From Chrysomallon squamiferum (taxonomy: Eukaryota > Mollusca > Gastropoda > Neomphalida > Peltospiridae): 64,000 nt of DNA. Of this stretch, positions 14,204 through 25,651 are shown piece after piece (positions within the stretch are counted from its first letter, which is position 1; every line of letters starts with the position of its first letter). A program made the translations under genes and the position numbers. The notes beneath the pieces are model-generated. The model had not been told where the DNA came from and ran no database searches. It saw nothing but the letters and a program-made list of their open reading frames with translations. The DNA lies in contig CM022665.1 in the NCBI GenBank assembly GCA_012295275.1, forward strand, positions 2,716,667-2,780,666. Direction: 5' to 3'.

Positions 14204-15339
14204 ATTTCATTACACAAGTCTCAAATTAAGGAAGCCTTTCAAGTTGTTGTTTTAGTTTGTTTAAATTTTATTTTATTTTATTTTATTTTGGTGGGGTTTC
14301 TTTGATTTTAAATATTAAAAAATAAAAAATAAATATATATAAAAATGATCACAATAGATGATCTGGTATGTCAAATTTGTTCACAAGAAAATAAGTGAGC
14401 AACATTTAATTCTGAGCCTTAAAGAAACATTTTTTTTTTTTTTTTTTTAAATGGTGTCAGTCATACTGATATTTAGTTCATTTAGTTTCGTACTGAATAA
14501 AATAATCATTCAAACTGAAGACAGATTCTCGTTAATCAAACGCGTTTTTATTTGTACGAGAAATAAGAAAAGACAAGAATGAACGAGACACGTCAGTCCG
14601 GAAGTACGTATGATTCGGGAAATAGAACAAGACAGTGGAAGTCTCAACTTGAAAAAAAAAAAAAAAAAAAATATAATGAAGCATAGAATCACGAAGTACT
14701 CAGATTCAATTCTTTTATTCGTATAGTATTACAGCGATGTGAAAAATACATCCAGAATCACTTATAGTAGAAATATTACATGATATTTCGAATCTTTAGT
14801 ATTTAAGCTCTTTCGGTAACCTGTAATGTTTGGTTTAGTTTCCTTTATTTATTTATTCTTTCATTCATTCATCCATTCTTTCATTCATTCGTTATTATTA
14901 TTTATTTATTTATTTTAAACAGGGAACTAATACTTCAGAGTAAATGATTGTTAGAAATATTTTAGAATTAATATTCTGATGTAAGTACGTTTTTATGCTA
15001 AAAACAAAGTGAGTAATATTTAAATATAAAAAAAATTTAAAATAAAAAAAACGGAATTGTTTTTTTTTTTTTATAAAATAATGAAATAGATTAGTCTTTT
15101 ATTCTTTTAGAAAAATATTATGCACATATTGAAAGTTAATGCTAAAATATCAAGTTTTAATATTTGCAGGTCGTTTGAACATAGAAAGCTGGGTTGGTTT
15201 CTTTAACATGTTATGTCATTAATGCGAACGAAGTAAAAATGAAAGTGTTCAGTTTCTTCTATAAATATATATTAATATAACATATAAATAAGAAAAATGA
15301 ATATAGTTAATGTATCTCCCAGTTTAACGATTAACATTC
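13116..15339. other. DNA downstream of GPA2, no gene seen
   Basis: AT-rich, with a (TA)n run near 13489-13514 and the hairpin at 14107. Nothing coding is supported; a longer GPA2 3' UTR could extend into its right edge. Confidence 0.6.
14107..14133. repeat. Perfect 12-bp hairpin with a 3-nt loop
   Basis: ctaactcattag, loop cga, ctaatgagttag. No run of T or other sign of a known role nearby. Confidence 0.9.
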
Positions 15340-15345
15340 TTTATT
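15340..15345 (-). terminator. Possible GPA2 polyadenylation signal AATAAA
   Basis: AATAAA (tttatt on the plus strand) lies 53 nt past the GPA2 stop codon. The hexamer is common by chance in DNA this AT-rich, so position is the only support. Confidence 0.35.
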
Positions 15346-15397
15346 TTCAAAAGACACAATTTTCTTTACTTTCGCGATCCTGACAGTATGCTTCTCA

Positions 15398-15490
15398 TCA
15401 ACTCCGCCGACAAATTGAGCATGCGCAGCTACGAGCAGACTTGAACACAACTTCCCGGAAGCCATCAATACACCGAACTCGAATTTTAAC
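15398..15490 (-). CDS. GPA2: GPA2 coding exon 3 (C-terminus)
   Basis: The acceptor (ttttaacag) ends at 15491 and the exon begins in phase 0. It encodes VKIRVRCIDG, then EVVFKSARSCACSICRRS and a TGA stop at 15398-15400. The SCACSIC motif supplies the last three knot cysteines. Thirty residues is the normal length of this last segment. Confidence 0.93.
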   Translation of the reverse strand, partial: VKIRVRCIDGFREVVFKSARSCACSICRRS

Positions 15491-15497
15491 CTGTTAA

Positions 15498-15552
<55 letters not shown>

Positions 15553-16645
15553 TTAATAATAATGACAACAACAACAACAACAAAAACAACAGCAAACAAA
15601 CAAAAAAATCTCCGTTTCCTACAACTACAGTTAAAAAGCCAAAACAATGGATAGGCTTACGATCAATAAAATAACTAAATAATAAATTTATACAGATATT
15701 CGATTTTATAGAAGTGGCAAGCGTTTTCTCATTTTCTTTTAGATGGGAATAATTAATTTCTAACGCAGTTAACTATAAGACTTAACTGTCGCCTTAAGTG
15801 TATTTCCTAATACACTACTACCATTTCTACAACAACTACTACTACTACTAATGATAAAAATAATATTAATAACTATATCTGGACAAATGAGACGTAACTA
15901 TTTACAGTTAGACATTTTTTTGCGATGTACTCTCGCAGATTATGCTGTTAACAGCCAGTCTGATCTAACAGTTAGTGTGATAAAGAGATACATTACGTTT
16001 AATAATTAATTACCAGTGCACGTTTTAAACATGGAAGGACAAGACGGCAGATGGCCGGTGTAGTTGATTTGCTATTAATGGGGGTCACAAAATGGTCAGT
16101 TCATCTCAGACGCTGTAGTTCACCAGTAATGAGAAATAGGCGACAAGTTTTGGCCACCGAAAAATTAATCGTTAAGAGATTCGTCGGTTCTCACAGATAT
16201 GGGGACTTTGAGACGGGTCACACAAGTGTAGAATATTTAATTTTTTTTCGTGGTTATATATATGTTATATGTAGCTAAAAATCATGCAGGTGATGTGAGA
16301 GAATACTCAGTACCGCCGTCAATATTAAGACATTTGTTTTATTTTTTTATTATTATTTTTTTTTATTATTATTATTATTTTAAATTACTTGATAAATGAA
16401 CAGTTCAGATAACTAAATAGTGCTAATGGAAAACAGAAAAAACAAAACAACAACAACAACAACAAACAAAAAAGAGAACAAACAAACAAAACCCCCAAAA
16501 CCAAACGGAACAAAACAAACATAAGGATTTATAAACACATTTGACAAACTGAAACGTGGACAAACAGGTGAAGACAGAAAGAAGAAAAACAAAAACAGCT
16601 AGATATAAAGATAGAAGAATGTAGAGATATTGAGATAAATAAGTG

Positions 16646-16710
<65 letters not shown>

Positions 16711-19700
16711 TAACGAAACCTATCAACACTAATTTCAGTACACGTGTTAAGACTGTCTTACGTCATGTGTTTCGTCAATGCTGCAGCATTCTGCTCGAGA
16801 CGTGATGATGTGGCTAGGATTGGCGTCACGCGTGTTGCTAGGAGACGGATATGCCCAGGACAAGCAGTAACCTCGACAAGCGTTAGTCGTCACGTGGAAA
16901 GCCACACAACCTGGAATCTGAACTGTCCGTGTGTGTCCTGGATAATAAATAAAATAAAATAAAATAAAATAAAATAAAATAAAATAAAACAAAACAAAAA
17001 AATAAAATAAAATAAAATAAAATAAAATAAAATAAAACAAAACAAAACAACGTTTTATACCAGCTTAGTAAAATACACCTGTGCTGGAAAAAATGCTTCA
17101 CTATAATTATCAATATATAAATATTTCTTATAATAATTTCATTATCCGCCAAGTACTATCTTTAACATATTTAGTCACCTTGGTTAGACTAATCTATACC
17201 TACGGGCCCTCCCCCCAATCCCCCACTTTACCACAGTTTCGAACGACTTCAGTTGCAAAACTGCAAAAGATATGTGAAGTAAAATTTACTGAAAAGATCA
17301 ATATGTCAACGTAAAAAACACTAAAAATGTCAACCATACAACATCCGATAATAACGCAGTTTTGATTGAGTGATGTCGGGATCAAAAGATAAATAAATAA
17401 AGAAAGCGTTTAACTTCATGGACAACATCTAGAGCACACGGAGACTGACTTAAGTTCAATAACAAGTCAGGGGCCATGTTCCCAAAGATATATCTGTTAT
17501 TAGACCACAACGACGTCGTAAAATAGCGCGGCAACAAACTGACTGAGCGTCCGATTATCAGTCTGTAGTTTTCTTTTTGGTACTACGTCGTTTGAAGTGT
17601 GTCGTAATAAAAGGAATCACCGTGTCGTTATTTTACTACCAGTGCAGCCCACATTTCGTGCTCGGACGTAATCTGAACAAGGTAGCTAAAGTTGTTTAGC
17701 AAGTAAGCACAGCCGACAAACACCATGAATTTGATCCAAAACGACCGATCAGAACTGGAAGCATTAGTAAATGTTGATAACGAGCATATGCCGAGCTGAG
17801 TGACTGCATAGCAAAAAAAAAAAAAAAAAAAATAATATATAATAATAATAAAATAAATAATAATAAATAAATAAAAAGAACTGCTGGGTTTTCAGTTACT
17901 ACTAGTGTGAATGCCAAAACGCGTAGCGTGACGAAATTCGACGAAAAAACAACAACCGCGAAGAACAGCTCAAAAGGAATATGAGAGGAGGCCGCCAACA
18001 GTGAATGATAAAGTTGTAGCTATCATCGGGGAGACCGCCATAGAGGGAATAGCAGCTGGAATCAATAGTCCGCTGCATGTACGTCTAATGTCCTCATCTT
18101 CACCTGCGAAATATGGCAGTAAGAGCAATTGTGCAGAAAAAATGCCGAAAAAATGTGCACCTGAAGAACCCTCTTTCCTGAGGTGATGTTCTAACGTAAG
18201 CGGAACACAAGCTACGGAAAGTAGCAAGTTACGCATTAGGTTGTCCAGTCCTAAGACATCCTATGGAAGGTATAATATTAGCCATTTTGACAGTTGTTAT
18301 AAATTAAACATTATACTGAAGTATAATAAGATATGTTCTTTGTACGGCTTCAGTGAAATTTGTAAACGCAATTTTCTGTCACAACACTACGAGAGTTACG
18401 AAAAGATTACGCAAAGGTGTAGCGTCGACACCAATATCGCCTGATTACAGTGATCTCGCTCGCGAGCTTGTACAAATCATCCGTTAAAAAAACGTCGCCT
18501 GCAAGTGAAAGAGAAGCCACTATTGAAGCTGACATCTGCAATAAAAAAACAAAATAGTAATGAAAGTGTAATACAAAATTATATCAGTCGCTTTTTCAGT
18601 TATAATCTAAACAGAACCCTGTTTCGAACTGACTGCATTCCAGTTATAACATGACATTAAATAATATAATTATTACCTTAGTTGTTAAAATGTGTTTATT
18701 AAAGCTGATGTCTTCTAGCAGCTCCAACCCATAGACGCTGATGGTCAATGGCACAATGTTCACCACCCTCATCTACTTCGTCAGCTTCCCCGTCACCATT
18801 TCCTGGATATGTGTCATTTCTTTGCACATGTTTTCAAGTCAGGAGTAGCGACTTACTGACATCTGTCAGAACAAATATAATTCAAGCGCTTGTTTTTTGA
18901 AGATACCGCTAGTGAGACTTCTACACACCGAAGCATCTTTCACAAGATCATCGAGTAGTTTTGGATCATCTGCTGTAGGGGCTCTCCTGCCTAGTGTCTT
19001 TGGGACTGGAGTCATCGATCATGGCTTTTCTGAGTTTGAAGAATCTCCTAAAGCTGCCCATTCTTAAACTGTTGCGAAAGGTCACAATTTCTCCAAATTA
19101 GTTCATGCTGCGTGGCATCGGGCCTTTTTGCGACTACGTCTAAAAAAATGCATCTTAGGCTGATAGCGTGTATTGCATACTGACTGCATGGTAACGTGTG
19201 AACAGAAGTACAAATGCTCGTCAACTGAGGGGCCTTAGGTAGGGATCAGGTTGCCGTCCAAAGCTCCAAGTAAATATGTGAAATCAGCCAAGTCGTAGAA
19301 ATCCTTGTTAACAGATCCTATTTCGTTCAATATTTTCACGAGGAAATGTAATATGGACTTCAACCTTACCCTTGGGACAGTCTGATGTCTCCTTTATTTC
19401 CTATACTCCAATAATGGCACCAATGCAATTCAGAAGTCTGCAGTATGTGCAATACCGTCATACTTGGTTACGACAGACCTTTAATAAACGACATTGTTAA
19501 CAGTAGTGTTGGACCTATTTTTAATATAGCGATACTGAATACTAACGACATTCAATAAAGACACCTTCGAGATTATGAACATTCTGTCAGCGGCACGTTA
19601 ACGATATCTTGGTACATAACGACAGCTTCGGGAACTTAACTCCAGAGTGTGACCATCACTTACCTCAGTGACCTATGACACGCATCGCTGACGACGTCAT

Positions 19701-22700
19701 TATCAGGAAGCGATTCCGCAGATGCAAAGAACTGGTCATCAAATTGGGGGGGGTTGTCATTTTTGGGGTTTCTCTGTTCTTGGCCTTTCTAATATTTGCC
19801 TATTGAATCAAGTTGGTTACAGCAACATGGGAACAACTGAAGATTATTTTGATAAAGACGTAGGTAGCTATTATCTGTATCACATTCACGCTTGTTCGCG
19901 TCATTATATGTCATTATGTGGATGTGTGACACGACGTCTAAACATTTTTTTTTTTAATTACGCTAGGTTTACGTGCTTTTCATTCTTTTCTTCTTCTTCT
20001 TTTTTTTTTTTTTTTTTTCATATTCCCCCAAAACATGCTGCGTTTGGGCTATGTGTTTTACACTGAGTTTCAAGATGTGTTTCGATTTTTCTGAAATTTC
20101 AGTTTTATTATGGTAATGTTTTTGTTGTTTTTTTGGCCGTGGGTGCACAGAGGCTGAGCTTTATAAAAAAAATTAATAGGTAAGAGGTGTGATCGTCAGT
20201 TTAACGTAAGACTTCCACTAACAAGGAAAAACAGAAGACTAGTCAACTGAAAATACTTTAATTGGCAATTATAAGCTGGACAGCAGTCTACAATCGATCA
20301 GTTTTACGTGCTTCCCAGTCAAGCCTTTTGTTTGACGGATACATCGAGTGCTCAGAATATAAAATATGCCGAGAGATATGAAAATAGGTTTACCTTTTCC
20401 ACATGCTATACTTGTAAACTGTAAAATGAACAAATTTCAATATATACTAAAGACGTATTTCTTGATAAAAGCATAAATTATGAAACTGTGAAAGAAAGAT
20501 CATTATAAAATTATTTTGCAGCCTTTGTCAGTCTAAATCACCGCATTTCGGATACGTCATATATATGGCTGGATTAGAAAAGAAACCCATGAGCCTTAAT
20601 GTTACAACCCGCCGTTATTCATTATAATGAATATTATTCAATGTCCTTTTAAAATGTAAATTAAGTCTACATGAAAATATCCAATGTATTCTGTCAGTTA
20701 CAATATAATTATTAGGTTGATTGAATCTGCAAATGCATTTAATTAAAACCACAAACAATTTAAGCTAACTTCTCTAACTGTTCTTAAACTCTGTCGTCTA
20801 AGTGAAAAATTCATCAGATGGTTATGTTCAGTAATCGTGGTATCAGTAATGTGTTGTTGTTTTTTTTAACGCTTTCTTTAATAATGTATTCATCTTCTCC
20901 CGCTGTTTTACTGACTCGGGTATTTCTTACTGTAAAAGGTTTTTTAATATTTTATTAGCAGTTTCTTGTTACTGCGTCGTCGAATCAGCAGGATACGAAG
21001 AAACAGTTGTTGTAAACACTTACAACTTTTCACAACAATTCATAATTAATAATACCTTTTAGAGCCTCAGTTTCTTCATAAAAACAACATTTAGTACTAA
21101 TACTTTTTTTTAGGTGGTTCATAATTAATAACTAGATGCATAATTTATACGTGATAATATTGGCGAATATGACAATAATCATAATAAGTTTTTGGTTTTT
21201 TTTTATCCCGCTCATAATTTCTAAAAAGAATACTTTACTGATATCAGTAATGATTAAAAATAAGTTAATTATTTTATACATTTTGTAATTCGTGAATGCT
21301 TTTAAAATTTTGTTTTGTGTTGTTACCATTACGTAATGGTCTCAGAAAGCTAAACAAATCACATGACATAACAGGAAGTATTTTCGATTTGATATTTTTT
21401 AGAATTCTTCTCTTTTTTATTCAGAATGTTTTTGTCACTGCTCCTCTCTCTCTCTCTCTCTTTTTTTTTCTTCTTCTCCTTTTTTTCTCACGCACAACAA
21501 GGGCAGATAGTTTTCTATATATATTTTTTTCTTCTGACATCCATTAACAGGGAAAACTGTTAACTACATTTTTTTTCTCTTTTTTTTTGGATGCAGATTC
21601 GAGAGTAGGCGGTTATTTTTATTATTATTATTTTTAAAAAAATGTATTTGATTTTTTAATGTCTTTTCCAAATCCATTATTTATTATTATTATTATTATT
21701 AATTTTTTTTTTTTAACGTATTGAGTTTTTATTATTATTATTATTATCATTTTTTTTTTTTTTTTTTTTTTCCCATACATATCACAGTTATCAGTTTTAA
21801 AATATAGTGAAGTCATTTCTGTCAGTACTTGGACTTTTAGAAGCCGTATCCAATTTGACATGTGACTTGTAACATTACGTTCTATACTCGGTTTTAAATA
21901 GAATCCTCGTTCGTTATTTCAGATCGTAGAGACGGACAGCTTGTACAAAGAACGTGATTTAACAGTCTTCTTTGAGGGCATCAACACAGAGAGAGCCGGG
22001 TGGTCTCCAATTAAGACAGAATAAATGAGATCATAATTACGACGCTGCGGAAACATATCTTTTCACCTGTCGATCGACCAACATGTACACCGTAGGTTTC
22101 ATTGTTGACGCGGCTAGGAAAGCCTGTACTAATAGTAATAAACTGCAGCTTATTTCCTCCTTCAATTATGACCTAGAGCGAAAGAAAGCCTACAGAATTT
22201 GTTCAGTTTCACATCCGTCTGGGCTTACAGTCAACTTATAATCACTATGTTTAACAACAGAGTGAACGTCGCGTTGTTTGAATTATTATTACTACTGTTA
22301 CTACTGTTACTACTACTACTACTACTACTACTGCTACTACTACCACTATTATATTATTTATTGTTATTTTTATATCTACAAAACTCAAAAAATTATAAAG
22401 GATAAAACAGAAAAGTATAATAATTAAATAATAAATATCTATTTTAAAATTGTGGGTATGATAGTTCAGAAGACAGCTGAGTGTGAGTCAAAACGTCTGC
22501 GCAAGATGTTTCGTGTACAACAAATAATTAGTTCATCTCGTTTACTAATTAGACTATTTCATTCACCGGCAACTGAGTACATTTAACAAATATAACACAA
22601 ATCTGACTGCCATGAAATTAAGAACTGAGAAAATCGGCTTCAGATTTATTTGATTTATCTTTGTCATCATTTATCAATTACCCCGTCTATGAGGAAAGTT

Positions 22701-23267
22701 TGGAGTTTCTGCCTACGAAATGACGTCATCATAAAAAGGCAAAAGTAATCTTCATTACGTTCTCACCAATTTATTATTTTATTGTTATACTTTATTAGTA
22801 ATAAAGTCTGGATACTAGCACAAATTAAACAATATATTGAAGGTATACACAACGTTTTTCTGTATGACTTCTGTGTTATATGTTATCTTTATAACACACT
22901 CTCGTTCTGTTAACGAACATAAGCATTCAAAGTAAGTAGTGTAATATTATATTTCATGTCAGTGTACTTTTCTTTTCTTTTCTTTATTATTATTTTTAAT
23001 TAATTTTCAGGTTGGGTAGGTGGAGTGGGTGTATTTGTATTGTTTATCACTAAACCTGTTTTTATATTAATAATAAAATTTTTTAAAAAAAGGTACGGTA
23101 TTCCGTATCGCATTTCATGCATTTTTTAAACAAACAGATGAATGGGACTTACCTAGTCTGTGACATCCGGGTCTTTCCCATACGTGTCTGGAGTGCGTTA
23201 CCATGGTGAGCACGGACAGCGTTAAAAGAACGTAAACCAACGCGTGTCTGGTGATGATCAATGACAT
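15398..23267 (-). CDS. GPA2: Glycoprotein hormone alpha-2 (thyrostimulin alpha chain), 3 coding exons
   Basis: This is the full gene model: join of 23153-23267, 16762-16937 and 15398-15490, read on the minus strand (115+176+93 nt, 127 residues plus stop). GPA2 is a secreted cystine-knot hormone subunit that in animals pairs with GPB5 and signals through an LGR-type receptor. The model has a hydrophobic signal segment (residues about 9-23), then WERPGCHRLGHTR, IPGC, TTNACRGYC, RAECC, RVRC and SCACSIC. Ten cysteines fall at 35, 49, 59, 63, 89, 90, 104, 119, 121 and 124, including the knot signatures C-R-G-Y-C and C-A-C. All junctions have GT-AG ends and matching phases (1, then 0). Length is normal for the family. 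Oddly, no N-X-S/T sequon is present. The family call is very secure; activity is inferred. Confidence 0.93.
15497..15590 (+). repeat. (AAT)n then (ACA)n compound array beside GPA2 exon 3
   Basis: An (AAT)n run to about 15563 followed by (ACA)n. It abuts the acceptor of GPA2 exon 3, where on the minus strand it reads as TTA repeats. Confidence 0.92.
16648..16706 (+). repeat. (GA)n microsatellite
   Basis: About 59 bp of GA repeats, 56 bp from the GPA2 exon 2 donor. Confidence 0.96.
16762..16937 (-). CDS. GPA2: GPA2 coding exon 2 (cystine-knot core)
   Basis: The acceptor (tattatccag) lies just right of 16937 and the donor is GTAAGA at 16756-16761. The exon starts with 2 nt completing a Gly codon and ends in phase 0. 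It encodes GHTRTVQIPGC, then VTTNACRGYCLSW and SRAECCSIDETHD, the most conserved block of invertebrate GPA2. Five of the ten cysteines are here. The sequence is GC-richer than its surroundings, as expected for coding DNA. Confidence 0.94.
16945..17050 (+). repeat. (AAAAT)n pentanucleotide array beside GPA2 exon 2
   Basis: About 18 pentamers with a few C interruptions, ending 8 bp from the GPA2 exon 2 acceptor. On the transcribed (minus) strand it is TTTTA repeats. Confidence 0.92.
17470..19643. mobile_element. Possible extent of the Harbinger element, with diverged inverted ends
   Basis: The left end ggggccatgttcccaaag (17470) resembles known Harbinger termini. An 18-nt inverted counterpart at 19626-19643 (cttcgggaacttaactcc) matches at about 13 of 18 positions. 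If these are the ends, the element is about 2.2 kb with the transposase in its right half. The left half (17690-18460) has no product I recognise. I could not find a clear target duplication, so the limits are tentative. Confidence 0.35.
18699..19480 (-). pseudogene. Decayed PIF/Harbinger-type DDE transposase
   Basis: Read on the minus strand in broken frames, the order of blocks is that of Harbinger transposases. First comes LNCIGAIIGV near 19440 (family: GCIDGTH, here with the catalytic Asp lost). Then SVDEHLYFCSHVTMQS near 19180-19230, matching the family's DEHxYxNRxGxHS block. Then ALGDSSNSEKP, a stop, and SMTPVPKTLGRRAP near 18980-19060, matching LLGDSGYPxxPWLxTP. The C-terminus DHQRLWVGAARRHQL ends at a TAA at 18699-18701. 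Several stops and frame changes show it is dead. In the tract KP-stop-SMTP the stop TGA stands where the family has TGG (Trp). The family call rests on motif order, not a search. Confidence 0.72.
21923..22024 (+). CDS. Exon-like 33-codon open segment after an acceptor, unidentified
   Basis: After ttcgttatttcag the plus strand reads IVETDSLYKERDLTVFFEG and on to SPIKTE, then TAA. Composition is balanced and protein-like, unlike the surrounding simple DNA, and it lies antisense within GPA2 intron 1. I could not find upstream partner exons and do not recognise the peptide. It could be the last exon of a nested gene, a pseudogene piece, or chance. Confidence 0.22.
   Translation: MVETDSLYKERDLTVFFEGINTERAGWSPIKTE
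22281..22635 (-). repeat. 355-bp interspersed repeat, copy A, in GPA2 intron 1
   Basis: Reverse complement matches 34475-34832. One end is sharp (ctgagaaaatc at 22635); the other is a (TAC)n array at about 22289-22345. A sharp end at one side and a microsatellite at the other is common in non-autonomous elements of molluscs. No coding capacity is evident. Confidence 0.85.
22721..22728. promoter_or_regulatory. Palindromic CRE (TGACGTCA) in GPA2 intron 1
   Basis: A full 8-bp CRE consensus lies about 425 bp inside the intron that follows the GPA2 signal-peptide exon. Position makes a regulatory role possible, not shown. Confidence 0.3.
23153..23267 (-). CDS. GPA2: GPA2 coding exon 1 (signal peptide)
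   Basis: The ATG is at 23265-23267 and opens MSLIITRHALVYVLLTL, a short basic N-terminus followed by a hydrophobic core typical of a signal peptide. The exon goes on to HVWERPGCHRL and ends in phase 1 at a GTAAGT donor (plus-strand acttac at 23147-23152). The first knot cysteine (C35) is here. The start is the first ATG after a likely acceptor at 23379-23380, so the exon also carries about 111 nt of 5' untranslated sequence. Confidence 0.92.
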
Positions 23268-23378
23268 TGTTTTAAACTGTACAAAATGGATGGCTCAGGT
23301 TTTTAAAAATGTTTCGTTAATGAGAGAGGATTGTCTATTGAACAAGACACGTTTGTCTTTCCGAAGTCTCGCTGGATT
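23268..23378 (-). other. GPA2: GPA2 5' untranslated part of the start-codon exon
   Basis: On the minus strand an acceptor (ctttgttttcag) ends at 23379, and about 111 nt later comes the GPA2 ATG. No splice site or longer in-frame start intervenes. The gene therefore probably has at least one upstream non-coding exon. Transcript data would settle this. Confidence 0.55.
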
Positions 23379-24381
23379 CTGAAAACAAAGATAACAGTTC
23401 TTCTGCAAATGTTGTTAACAGCGGCGAAACATGTTATTTTAATGGTATAAGTGGCACGACAAACAAAGCTAAAACAAACACGTAGTGCATTAGTATAACG
23501 TTAACCCATAATAAAAGCTTTCCACCTCCATTGTAATTTCTAACAATAAATTATTTCTGTTAACAATAATCGATATCTCAAGATCAGAGAATTATATATA
23601 AAAATAGTATAAATCTGTAATGTGATCTTATTAATAAATGAAATGATACACAGTAATATTATATTCAGCATATTCGTAATTGCTTTAATTTAAATAAATC
23701 CACCATATCACACATTAATGATGTAATAAGGAATTTTTTTTTTTTTTTTAAATTGTTTTTACTGTTATTTTTTCCTACGATATTATTATTTTCAAGCACG
23801 GCACAAAAAATATTCATCTTCAGCGGGCAGACAAGAAAGATATCAAATTGTTGAAACACATACTGTAAATCTAGTATTGCGTCGTTTTTCATTAGCAGAA
23901 ATATTGATTTTAAGTACTCTGATAACTTTCACATCATAACACCAATCAATCTGATAACACTTTTTATTTATCGTTTTTCTTAACTGTTTTCTGCGTTCAC
24001 GTCACGAACTACGATCCTCTCCTCAAATAAATCAGTTAAAATTCAGTTAACGATTATTCTACGATTTTATTTGTATAGCTGAACTGAACTAAAATTACAA
24101 TAAGTTTCCACAAGCTAAAGATAGGTTACAGCGAGACAGTAGAAAATAATTATATTGAATTAATATTGAGAAATGATTACACTGTTATATAATGTTACAG
24201 ACAATATTTGAAATTTCTGTGTTTCTCAAATTAATCTGCTTGCTGAGTGTAGAGTGTTATTGTTAAACTCAGTTATTTCTTTGAAACCTATTTGCTCAAT
24301 TCATGATTTCTTTAAAATGAGTTATCTGTTTTTGTTTTTGTATTTGTTAAGATGATTGAGTGTGTAATCGAAATATGTCAC

Positions 24382-24461
<80 letters not shown>

Positions 24462-25651
24462 ATTTTGTGATTTATAAAATAAATAAAAGACTGAAAAATA
24501 AGACATCTTATTTATAACCACAATTGACACTTGTTTTTTTTTTTTTTTTTTCTATGATAAATATTACAAATAATTAAATCGTAATTAATGTTTGTGGTTT
24601 TTCGTGTAATAGTTATTGTTTTGCACTTCGAATTATTTTCGCTTTTAAATGAACAATTACGCAACGGATGCCATCATTCTAGAACTGATTTTTAAAACTG
24701 TTTACAAGGTGAAGTTTTGATAATTAGAAGAAATGTACATTTCGGACGCAGTGTGTCCACTCTCTGTCTTGTTAAGTTGACAAAGACTTCTTCTTGGCTC
24801 TTCAGAGCAACACGACACTATCATCAAATGTAAATTAATTTGTACTGAGATCAGCAAATAGAAAATCCTATGTCTACATCTATGTACACCCAGTTCGTGT
24901 GTGTGTGTGTATGTATGTATTTTATGTATGTTTATGTATCTGTGTTTGTATGTGTATGTATGTGTTTGTGACTGTGTATATGTATGTGCATATGAGTTTG
25001 TACGCGTGTGTATGTGTGTCAGTGTTCACATATTTTAAATCTGAAATGAAAATATATTAAAAACTTTTATTTGATTAAAAAAAAAAAAAAAAATACACTC
25101 CATTTTATTATTTCTGTAATACATTTTTCGATGCTTAATTATTGTTAGTATAATAATATCGTATACTAATACTAAAAAATATATATATTATTACTAGAAA
25201 AGAAAATAAGTATTCTAGTTTTGGTAATCACATAGACATTTACGTATATATTTAATTGTATTTGAAAGATTTCAGCTGGGATTTTTTAAATGTCACGACC
25301 GTAACTAAATTGAGGCAAATGCCTGACACCGAAATTGACGAATTAAAAAAAAAAAAAAAAAAAAAATAATAATAATAATAATAAAATAAAAGAATTGGAT
25401 TTTTTTAATACAAAGATTTTATTTTAAAAATAAAAAATAAAAATCTCTATTACCGATAGAAACGATATCCACTGAATGAATTCGTTTATGTCTACGGTTA
25501 CCGTTTCAAAAACGGATTGACGAAAACACGTATACACAACTAAGAACCGTCTTTACATACATTTAAAACGATTTGTTTACTAATATATTTACAATACACA
25601 ACTACACTGCAGTAAAAATATAAACGTCTTGTAAACAATAAACTGATTTAC
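23379..25651 (-). other. Probable GPA2 5' UTR intron
   Basis: Bounded by a GTAAAT donor at 25651 and a pyrimidine-rich acceptor at 23379, both minus strand. It contains a 74-bp (GA)n array and a GT/TATG-rich patch near 24890-25020. I see no gene. Confidence 0.45.
24385..24458 (+). repeat. (GA)37 microsatellite
   Basis: An uninterrupted 74-bp GA run in the probable GPA2 5' UTR intron. Confidence 0.97.

Larger units (their letters stand above)
15491..16761 (-). other. GPA2 intron 2 (coding exons 2 to 3)
   Basis: A 1.27-kb intron with GTAAGA donor and AACAG acceptor. It holds an (AAT)n/(ACA)n compound tract against the acceptor, a (GA)n array at 16648-16706, and a moderately complex stretch at about 16000-16280. 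That stretch is open in one plus-strand frame but matches nothing I know. Confidence 0.8.
16938..23152 (-). other. GPA2 intron 1 between coding exons, holding transposon remains
   Basis: This 6.2-kb intron contains an (AAAAT)n array against its acceptor and a decayed Harbinger transposase (18699-19480). It also has a plus-strand exon-like segment (21923-22024), a 355-bp repeat that recurs in PPP4R4 intron 2 (22281-22635), and a TGACGTCA site (22721-22728). The rest is AT-rich and simple. Confidence 0.75.

Noticed and set aside
16051-16278. A 75-codon plus-strand frame in GPA2 intron 2
   Set aside because: No recognisable domain, no splice or promoter context, and it runs into simple sequence.
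16747-17152. Minus-strand frames running FYFILFYF into the GPA2 exon
   Set aside because: The FYFIL part is the pentanucleotide array; the real coding begins at the acceptor at 16938.
18001-18236. Open frames on both strands left of the transposase
   Set aside because: They overlap each other and match no Harbinger accessory protein I know; likely decayed element DNA.
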